Both the position numbers and the translations under genes were made by a program. Below the pieces are notes generated by a model. That model made no database searches and was not told the DNA's origin. It saw nothing but the letters and a program-made list of their open reading frames with translations. DNA of 64,000 nt from a virus. The stretch lies in IMG/VR virus record IMGVR_UViG_3300030294_000005, positions 172,185-236,184 of that record, one strand, 5' to 3'. Shown piece by piece: positions 57,855-64,000 of this stretch (position 1 is its first letter; every line of letters starts with the position of its first letter).

Positions 57855-60800
57855 ATGAAGAATATGGAAGATTTAGAGATTGTTAAAAGGTATAAAGATA
57901 CTGCTACTAGAATGATACATTTATCTTTTCCAACATTATCTAGTGTAGAATTGAATGATGCTATCAACTATTCTATTTTAAAAAGATGTAAAAACTCAGA
58001 AGCTATTATAGAGAATAATTATCAAAATAAAAATATAAATACTACAGTATTAGAAATGGCAGAATACATACTTACTAGAGAACCAATAATTACAGCATTT
58101 GGAGTTTTATTTAAGAAGCATGGAACAGTGCCTAACCCTCTAGCAAAGATGATTCAATCATTTATGGATGGTAGAGGAATTCATAAAAATGAGATGTTTA
58201 AATATCCAAAAGGATCAGAAGAGTTTGAAAAATATAATTTATTACAATTACTAGATAAATTAGATGCTAACGCTTAAATATGAGGTGCGTTATACAGTAA
58301 TGTATAATTGAAAACTCTGTGAACTGCTGGGAGTCCCTAAGAGCTTAATATACTACAACGTGATCTGTAAAGATGAGCGTGAATGTGGTCGAAAGACAGA
58401 AAGAAATATTAAGATAAGGTATGGTGAGAATCCTAACTCTTATAAACAATGGGTAATCATAGCAGCCAAGCTGCCAATTATAATAAAAGATGATATATCA
58501 CTAACTTTATATTTATTAAGAGGTGATATTAATGAAAATTATTAGTTTTTTAAATAAAGAAGACGAAATGCCTATATATTGGTATAAATTAAACTGTGAT
58601 AATATTAAGGATAATTTATATGAAATATCAGAAACATCTGAAATTAGATCTGCTAAAACAAAGAAAATATTAAAACAAAGAAATCATAAATCTAGAAGTA
58701 GTAGTTATAAAGACATAGCATTAAGTACAAATATTATTAAAGGTAAAAGTTTTTTAGTTCATAGATTAGTAGCTAAAACTTTCATTCCTAATCCATACAA
58801 TAAACCTGAAGTAAATCATAAAAATTATGATACAAAGAAAAACTATTGTGATAATTTAGAATGGATGACACATAAAGAAAATGTAGAATATTCTAAAAAT
58901 AATATAAAAAGAGGAGAAGATAATATAAATTCATCTTTAACAAATGATCAGGTTTATAAAATATGTAATATGCTACAAGAAAATAAATCTTATAGTGAAA
59001 TATTATTTAATATAGGAATGGAAGATAGTGATAATAATAGAGATACTGTAGGTAATATTAAACGAGGTATAACTTATAAAAATATATCTAAACAATTTAA
59101 CTTATCTAATGCTAATGCAAAATCTTCTAAATATGATATAAATACAATTAGAGATATATGTAGATATATATTTAATGGATATGACTATATAAAAATAGCA
59201 GAATTAATAAATGAGGATATTTCAGATATAAATAAAAAGAAATCATTTTATGAATTTATTCGTCTTATTAAAAATAGAAAAAATTATAAAGATATATCAT
59301 CTGAATATAATTGGTAGAAGGTTCAACGACTATCGAAAGCTATAAATCCATAAGAACTATTAATTTAGCAGGGTTGAAAATAAGGTATAGTAATGTATAC
59401 ACGAAGTGAGTAGAGTACACTAGAAGTCTAGTGGAAGTGCAGAGCGTCCTAGTAAAATAGGATGAAGATATAGTCTCTTCTTCGTATGAAAGTACGAGCA
59501 TTCTAAATAAATGATATATAGTGAGAGTATAATATTCATTATACAACGACTATATAGTAAGATTAAGTTATATGGATCAATTGGTCAAGTATCTTGCTTA
59601 TATTATAATGTTAATATTGCATCATCTGTTACAGTTCAAGGTAGATCATGTATATCAACAGCAATGCTTCAATTTGAAATGTTTCTAGCAAATAATTCTA
59701 ATTTTGGATCTCTTAATGAAGTAATTACATTTATAGATAATATAGTTACTGAAAAAAGAGAATATTCTGATAGATTAATATTAGATAATGATATAACTAT
59801 GACTGAAAGTTTTAATAAGGTAATGATGACTTGTGGATTTGATTATATACCATCAGAGGAAGATCTATTAATAGTATGGGAAATATTTGGTAGATTAAAA
59901 CAAGAAGACTGGAATAGATTATATTATAAGAATAATCTATATGATTTTGTAAATAATAGATCTATGACAAATGCATTAATTTATATATTAACAGAATTAC
60001 ATGAACCATTCTTAGATCCAAATGATGTACCATCAGAAATAAAAGTAGAGTTAGATGAATTTTTATCATTTCTAAAAGAATACGTTTATTATTCATATCA
60101 GATAATAGATAGATTAGATAAAGCAGAAAATATGATAAGAAAAGTAGTAGCTCTAGGAGATACTGATTCAAATATAGTTTCATTAGATGCATGGTATAGA
60201 TTTACATTAGATAAAGTAGTGGACATACCAATGGCTATTAAAAAGAAAAAATTAAAAGCAATTTCTTTTTTAGAAACTGATGAATTCGGAGATTCTGATA
60301 AATTAAAAGTAATAGATTTTGTTGAAGATGATAGAGATTATGATTTTAAGAATGATGAGATTATAAGTATTCATAAAAGTATGAATGTATTAAGTATTAT
60401 CCCTCAAGAAGGAGTAAGATATTCTATAATAAATATTATGGCATATTGTCTATATAAATTAATTAATGACTACATGTGTAAATATACACAGAATTCTAAT
60501 TCATATGATCCAAAGAAAAAATGTTTACTTATTATGAAAAACGAATATTTATTTAAACGTGTATTATTAACCCTTGCTAAGAAGAATTATGCAACAATTC
60601 AAGAATTACAAGAAGGTAAATTCTTAAATGGATTATTAGATATAAAAGGATTGCCTATAGCTAAAACTACATTAAATATTAAGACTCAAGAAAAGCTACA
60701 AGAGATTTTATTTGAAGATGTATTAAATTCAGATGAGATAGATCAATTAAGAGTTTTAAAAGATTTAGCTAAAGTAGAGAAAGAAATATTTGATTCTTTA

Positions 60801-61241
60801 TTAAGTAAGAATAAAGAATATTATAAACCATTAACTATAAAGTCTATGAATAGTTATGATGATCCATTTAGATTAAGTGGAATAAAAGCAAGTTATGTTT
60901 GGAATGTATTAAGATATGATAATATAGCAGCTATTGATTTAGAAGTTAGAAATAATATAGATGTTATAAAAGTTGATATAACTCAAAAGAATGTAGAAAA
61001 GATAAAAGAATTATATCCAGATGTTTATGATAAAATAATACCATTACTTAAAGAAAAACCTTTTATAAAAGGAATAACAGCAATGGCAGTCCCAAAGAAT
61101 AGCGAGTTACCAGATTGGACATTAGAGTTTATAGATTATCCAACAATAATAAATGATAATCTTAAGAACTTTCCATTAGAGTCTATTGGATTATGTAAAA
61201 TGAATGATACAAATAATTATAGTAATATATTAAAACTATAA
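57855..61241 (+). CDS. family B DNA polymerase, C-terminal half, interrupted by a group I intron
   Basis: Two exons: 57855-58274 (140 codons) and 59568-61241 (557 codons plus stop). Exon 1 holds the fingers and ends KLDANA; exon 2 starts LYGSIGQ, so splicing restores motif B, KLDANALYGSIG, the K-x3-N-S/A-x-Y-G of family B polymerases. Motif C is GDTDS at spliced residues 337-341. The thumb follows. Between motif C and the thumb is an insertion with [11 protein letters not shown] and KVIDFVEDD. Start ATG 57855 follows AGGAG. The exonuclease and motif A are in the gene at 28172. Before splicing the message stops at once after exon 1 (TAA 58275). Confidence 0.85.
58268..58292 (+). other. P1-like helix at the 5' splice site
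   Basis: Exon bases TAACGC (58268-58273) pair perfectly with intron bases GCGTTA (58287-58292), bracketing the proposed splice site after T58274, as expected for the group I P1 helix. Confidence 0.6.
58275..59567 (+). ncRNA. group I self-splicing intron
   Basis: It splits the polymerase reading frame within motif B; removal from 58275 to 59567 restores frame and motif. The exon ends in T and the intron in G, as group I introns require. The P4-P6 region contains AATGGGTAATCATAGCAGCC (near 58449), the R element TTCAACGACTA (59323-59332) pairs GACTA with TAGTC in the S element AAGATATAGTC (59465-59475). The P1 helix is visible. An HNH endonuclease gene sits in the peripheral part. The intron spreads into intronless polymerase genes by homing. 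Confidence 0.85.
58532..59317 (+). CDS. HNH homing endonuclease (intron-encoded, NUMOD4 type)
   Basis: Start set at ATG 58532 with AAGAGGTG upstream. After a short N-terminal [13 protein letters not shown] it follows the NUMOD4-HNH plan: YWYKLNCDN and [15 protein letters not shown] (NUMOD4), then the HNH core [40 protein letters not shown] with catalytic His and Asn residues, then C-terminal helix-turn-helix-like DNA-binding repeats. It cuts an intronless allele so that the intron is copied in. The KIISF start matches the tag on other proteins in the window and is extra to the usual domain start (MPIYWYKLN). Confidence 0.85.
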   Translation: MKIISFLNKEDEMPIYWYKLNCDNIKDNLYEISETSEIRSAKTKKILKQRNHKSRSSSYKDIALSTNIIKGKSFLVHRLVAKTFIPNPYNKPEVNHKNYDTKKNYCDNLEWMTHKENVEYSKNNIKRGEDNINSSLTNDQVYKICNMLQENKSYSEILFNIGMEDSDNNRDTVGNIKRGITYKNISKQFNLSNANAKSSKYDINTIRDICRYIFNGYDYIKIAELINEDISDINKKKSFYEFIRLIKNRKNYKDISSEYNW

Positions 61242-61246
61242 AAAAT

Positions 61247-61275
61247 AAAGCTGAGATTAATTTCTCAGCTTTAAT
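61247..61275 (+). terminator. Rho-independent terminator after DNA polymerase C half
   Basis: Stem AAAGCTGAGA (61247-61256) with TCTCAGCTTT (61263-61272), loop TTAATT. The T-run is short. Confidence 0.6.
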
Positions 61276-61347
61276 TATGCTATTATAAAAAGTTTTTTAT
61301 AAATATAAACAATCCTTCTAGGAACATAGAAAAAGTATTTCTATTTT

Positions 61348-61359
61348 AACATTATAATA
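61348..61359 (+). promoter_or_regulatory. possible late-type promoter AACA-N6-TA
   Basis: AACATTATAATA directly before AGGGGGGTG and the 53-aa gene. The leader would be under 20 bases, short like that of the terminase copy. Confidence 0.45.
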
Positions 61360-61374
61360 GGGGGGTGATATTTT

Positions 61375-61536
61375 ATGAAAGATAAAATAGATGATACTGA
61401 ATGTCCAAAATGCAAATCTACCAATACTGAAACTATAGATATATTATATAATGAAGAACTTAGACATTGTAAAGAATGCGGCTCTAAATACCAAGTACGC
61501 TATATACGTGTTGCCTATTGTACTAAGTTACTATAG
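61375..61536 (+). CDS. small zinc-ribbon protein, 53 aa
   Basis: Open frame from ATG 61375 to TAG 61534-61536 behind AGGGGGGTGAT. CPKC at residues 10-13 and CKEC at about 32-35 form a four-Cys zinc ribbon of the TFIIS/RpoM type, a fold common in small transcription factors. Lying just ahead of the beta' operon, it could act with the phage RNA polymerase; unproven. Confidence 0.6.
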   Translation: MKDKIDDTECPKCKSTNTETIDILYNEELRHCKECGSKYQVRYIRVAYCTKLL

Positions 61537-61546
61537 TACAGTAACT
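61526..61546 (+). terminator. weak hairpin at the end of the zinc-ribbon gene
   Basis: AGTTACT (61526-61532) and AGTAACT (61540-61546) can pair around the stop codon; no strong T-run follows. Confidence 0.3.
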
Positions 61547-61561
61547 ACTAATATTATTTCT

Positions 61562-61588
61562 AATTATATATTATTATATTGTAAGAAT
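61562..61588 (+). promoter_or_regulatory. putative early promoter (long A+T element), partial
   Basis: AATTATATATTATT, then ATATTGTAAGAA; upstream half perfect, downstream half diverged; 30 bases before the 89-aa gene. Confidence 0.45.
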
Positions 61589-61617
61589 TAATGTATAATT
61601 AATGAAAGGAGATAAAT

Positions 61618-61887
61618 ATGATAATAGGAATCAGCGGTGCTGGTAGAACAGGTATGCTAATAAATAAATTATTAAAAGAATCCTATATAGATCCTAATGT
61701 ACAAAAACAATTAATAGATGGAGCTGAGGAATCAGTATGTTTAGCGGATGAGGCTGAAGAAGAATATTCACTTATTATGAAAGATGAATTTTTATTTAAA
61801 CGTGTAGTATCGACTGATACTAAGAAGAATCATGTAATAACTAAAGAAGATAAAGTTTTATATAATAATGATATTAATATAAAATAG
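61618..61887 (+). CDS. 89-aa protein carrying a partial copy of a DNA polymerase segment
   Basis: Residues about 51-80 (YSLIMKDEFLFKRVVSTDTK and KNHVITKED) match the polymerase C half ([29 protein letters not shown]), and the DNA agrees too (61771-61850 against 60529-60610). The N-terminal part, MIIGISGAGRTGMLINKLLK, has a P-loop-like GISGAGRTG but is too short for a full ATPase. It is probably a chimeric gene or remnant formed by a local duplication. It has a good GAAAGGAGA site and precedes the RNAP beta' gene by 21 bases. Confidence 0.55.
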   Translation: MIIGISGAGRTGMLINKLLKESYIDPNVQKQLIDGAEESVCLADEAEEEYSLIMKDEFLFKRVVSTDTKKNHVITKEDKVLYNNDINIK

Positions 61888-61908
61888 ACTAAAAGAGGAG
61901 CGTTTTAA

Positions 61909-63975
61909 ATGTTAGAAAATCTTAATAACTATGGTCCTTATGCAGAATTGGTAAAGAATAAAAAGATGAAAGTTTATACAAAGGATTTTAATAAAGATAA
62001 TATAGATAATCACTTCTTTTGGATATTAAATATATTTAGAGATGGGATTGAAACTGATGAAGTTCAAAAAGCTTTTGTAAATGTTGAATTTAATAATGCT
62101 GTAAATATAGATTTAACTTTACAAGATTTACTCTTTAATGTACTTATGTGGGATATAATAGTTAAATCAGATATGATAATAGAACCAAAGCATTTATTCT
62201 TTGGAAAATCTATAACACAAAATAGTATTAAGAAATATGTTGATGTATATTTCTTAGAAGAGAAAAGAAAATCTACATCTAATATAAAACTAAATAACAT
62301 GATAGATGATATGATGTTTAAATGGTGTTATATAGATGAGTTTAACGGCTATCTATCAAATACAATAAATTTAGAAGACTTCATTAAACTAATGAAAGAG
62401 AATAGTGAATTCAATAGATTAATACATGCAGATTTAACTGGTACTCCAGTTGAAGAAGTAAAAGCAGTAGGAATGGAATATGCTAATAAGATGATAGATA
62501 TAATACAAAAATCAGATCATTGTTTAGCAGATTTCTTTAATGCTGGCGAAGGTGTAAATCCAAAACAATTTAAAGAAGTAGCAATCAATATAGGAACTAA
62601 ACCAGATGGTAGAGGTGGGGTATATCCTACATTGATAAATACGAACTTTTTAACTGGTGGAGTAAATGATACATTATCATTCTTTATAGAAGAGTCTGGT
62701 GGTAGAGTTGCACAGATTATAGTAGAAGGTAATGTAGGTATTTCAGGATACTTTGCAAGATTGTTAGGACTTAATAATATAGATACTATAATGTATCCAG
62801 ATCATAATTATGTGTGCGATACTAAGAATTTTGAAGAAATATTTATAACTAATGCAATAGTGCAGTCTAAATTTGAAAATAGATATTATAGACTTAGTCC
62901 TAATGGACAAGAATATCTATTGAAAAATACTACCAAAGATCTAGTTGGAAAGAAAATATATCTACGTTCCCCAATGACTTGTGCTTCACATGCTTCAGGT
63001 CATGGGATATGTTATAGATGTTATGGAGATTTAGCATATACAAATAATGATATCAATATAGGAAAAATAGCAGCAGAAGAAGTATCTTCTACACTTACTG
63101 GAAGAATGCTTCAAGCTAAACATCTATTAGAATCTGCAGTAAAAGTATTTAAGTGGCCAGCTGAATTTAATAGATTCTTTGATTTAGATTATGATATTAT
63201 AAAAGTAACTTCAGACGATTCTGTAAACTTAAATAATTATAAATTATTAATAGATAATATTAGTTTGCAAAGTGAATATGAAGATGTAGAATATAATGAA
63301 TACGTTACTAAATTTGAAGTATTATCACCTACTGGTGAAATATTTAATATCCATACTCAAGATGCTGATGAACTTTATATAACATCTGAGTTGAATACAA
63401 TAATAAGAGATAAAGCTACTGAGATAGATGGAAAGGTAGCAGTAGATTTTAAAGATTTATATGAAGCTCCATTGTTTATATTAGAGATTCAGAATTATGA
63501 TCTATCAGCTACATTAAAAGCAATAAAAGATATTATTGATAAAACCGATATAACAAACAACTTAAACAGAAATGATATCCTACAACGATTAGTAGAGACG
63601 TTTATAGAGGGTGGAATCAATGTAATGTCCATTCATGGTGAAGTAATATTAAGTAATCAATTAAGAAATGTAGATAATATATTAGAAAAGCCAGAATGGA
63701 AATATCCAAATGAACCATACAATCTATTGACATTAAAACAATCACTATCAAATAATCCATCTATTATAGTATCATTATCATATGAAGGATTATCGAAAAT
63801 GTTATATAATCCTTTGACTTATAGAAAGAACAAACCTTCCTTTATGGATTTATTCTTCATGAAACGCCCCTCAGCCTATCTATCTGGTAAGGATGCGGTT
63901 AAAAAATATAAAGATGATGGATATATAGAAAAAGATAATAAGAAAGTTATAAGATTTGTAGAAGATCCTAAATAA
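61909..63975 (+). CDS. RNA polymerase beta' subunit, C-terminal half
   Basis: The trigger-loop and bridge-side signatures of RpoC are readable: NTNFLTGGVNDTLSFFIEES and GGRVAQIIVEGNVGISGYFA match the RpoC segment GLTVxEYFxSTHGARKGLxDTAxxTAxSGYLTRRL; LRSPMTCAS with GICYRCYGDLAY is the zinc-binding CxxxxGxCxxCYG region; and NIGKIAAEEVSSTLTGRMLQ matches the RpoC AVGIxAAQSIGEPGTQLTMR. The catalytic NADFDGD motif is not present, so the N-terminal half is another gene outside the window. The C-terminus ends KKVIRFVEDPK, the window-wide motif. A GAGGAG site precedes the ATG. Confidence 0.88.
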   Translation: MLENLNNYGPYAELVKNKKMKVYTKDFNKDNIDNHFFWILNIFRDGIETDEVQKAFVNVEFNNAVNIDLTLQDLLFNVLMWDIIVKSDMIIEPKHLFFGKSITQNSIKKYVDVYFLEEKRKSTSNIKLNNMIDDMMFKWCYIDEFNGYLSNTINLEDFIKLMKENSEFNRLIHADLTGTPVEEVKAVGMEYANKMIDIIQKSDHCLADFFNAGEGVNPKQFKEVAINIGTKPDGRGGVYPTLINTNFLTGGVNDTLSFFIEESGGRVAQIIVEGNVGISGYFARLLGLNNIDTIMYPDHNYVCDTKNFEEIFITNAIVQSKFENRYYRLSPNGQEYLLKNTTKDLVGKKIYLRSPMTCASHASGHGICYRCYGDLAYTNNDINIGKIAAEEVSSTLTGRMLQAKHLLESAVKVFKWPAEFNRFFDLDYDIIKVTSDDSVNLNNYKLLIDNISLQSEYEDVEYNEYVTKFEVLSPTGEIFNIHTQDADELYITSELNTIIRDKATEIDGKVAVDFKDLYEAPLFILEIQNYDLSATLKAIKDIIDKTDITNNLNRNDILQRLVETFIEGGINVMSIHGEVILSNQLRNVDNILEKPEWKYPNEPYNLLTLKQSLSNNPSIIVSLSYEGLSKMLYNPLTYRKNKPSFMDLFFMKRPSAYLSGKDAVKKYKDDGYIEKDNKKVIRFVEDPK

Positions 63976-63992
63976 CAATGAAGGTGAATTAA

Positions 63993-64000
63993 TTGGATAA
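63993..64000 (+). CDS. possible start of next gene (TTG), cut by window end
   Basis: GAAGGTG followed six bases later by TTG GAT AA matches the ribosome binding site and TTG start seen elsewhere in this phage. Only two codons are visible, so nothing can be said about the product. Confidence 0.35.

Noticed and set aside
58360-58545. 61-codon open frame near the start of the intron
   Set aside because: It overlaps the conserved intron core, has no ribosome binding site and no family resemblance; the HNH gene is the real coding part.
59511-59567. Possible ATG start for polymerase exon 2 as a free-standing gene
   Set aside because: The codons before 59568 belong to the intron end and lack a ribosome binding site; splicing restores motif B exactly.
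1-64000. tRNA or rRNA genes
   Set aside because: No cloverleaf with a GTTCGA-type arm was found by eye in the intergenic regions; an A+T-rich phage could still have diverged tRNAs that need a covariance search.

Overview
The window is a stretch of a large, strongly A+T-rich double-stranded DNA phage with a contractile tail (a jumbo myovirus). It is a phage because one window holds a portal, a large terminase, a tail sheath, a tail-tube candidate and tail fibres beside replication genes. It also encodes pieces of multisubunit RNA polymerase: beta N-terminal half, beta C-terminal half, a second beta C-terminal paralogue and a beta' C-terminal half. Split, multisubunit polymerases are the hallmark of the phiKZ/AR9 type of jumbo phage. 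An AACA-N6-TA element recurs just upstream of late genes and agrees with the late-promoter consensus I recall for Bacillus phage AR9, so the closest known biology is probably AR9/PBS1-like. Strong GGAGG ribosome binding sites, low G+C and a class II (B12-dependent) ribonucleotide reductase suggest a low-G+C Gram-positive, perhaps anaerobic host; that is inference. AR9 carries uracil in its DNA, but nothing in this window proves that here.

Layout. 1-30650 is mostly rightward replication and transcription genes: a DNA gyrase/topoisomerase A tail, a divergent membrane M48-type metalloprotease, an RNAP beta C-terminal paralogue, a membrane-anchored glucosaminidase (lysin), a tubulin/FtsZ homologue, a RecA-like ATPase, RNAP beta C half, NAD-dependent DNA ligase, RNAP beta N half, zinc-ribbon proteins, an SbcC/Rad50-like ATPase, a cluster of small early-type genes, a leftward AT-hook protein, and the N-terminal half of a family B DNA polymerase. 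30737-32995 is the portal. 33044-52613 is leftward: fibre and adhesin genes, terminase, a seven-blade RCC1-like propeller protein, unknown virion-type proteins, tail sheath and putative tail tube. 52712-57731 is leftward: class II ribonucleotide reductase and small genes. 57855-61241 is the C-terminal half of the DNA polymerase, interrupted exactly in motif B by a group I intron with an HNH endonuclease. The window ends with the RNAP beta' C-terminal half.

Two promoter classes can be read. One is a long A+T element (AATTATATATTATA, two bases, then AATGAATAAAA or a close variant), mostly ahead of small unknown genes, probably early. The other is AACA-N6-TA ahead of structural genes and both polymerase halves, probably late. 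Most transcription units end in clear hairpin-plus-T terminators, several of which serve converging genes.

The most interesting signal is a short linear motif, roughly [K/P]-[V/I/A/P]-I-x-F followed by acidic residues. It recurs at the ends or in apparent insertions of many nucleic-acid enzymes here (RNAP beta N, beta C, beta' C, ligase, both DNA polymerase halves, the intron endonuclease, a DUF2695-like protein, an AT-hook protein) and I did not see it in the tail genes. It looks like an appended docking or targeting tag.
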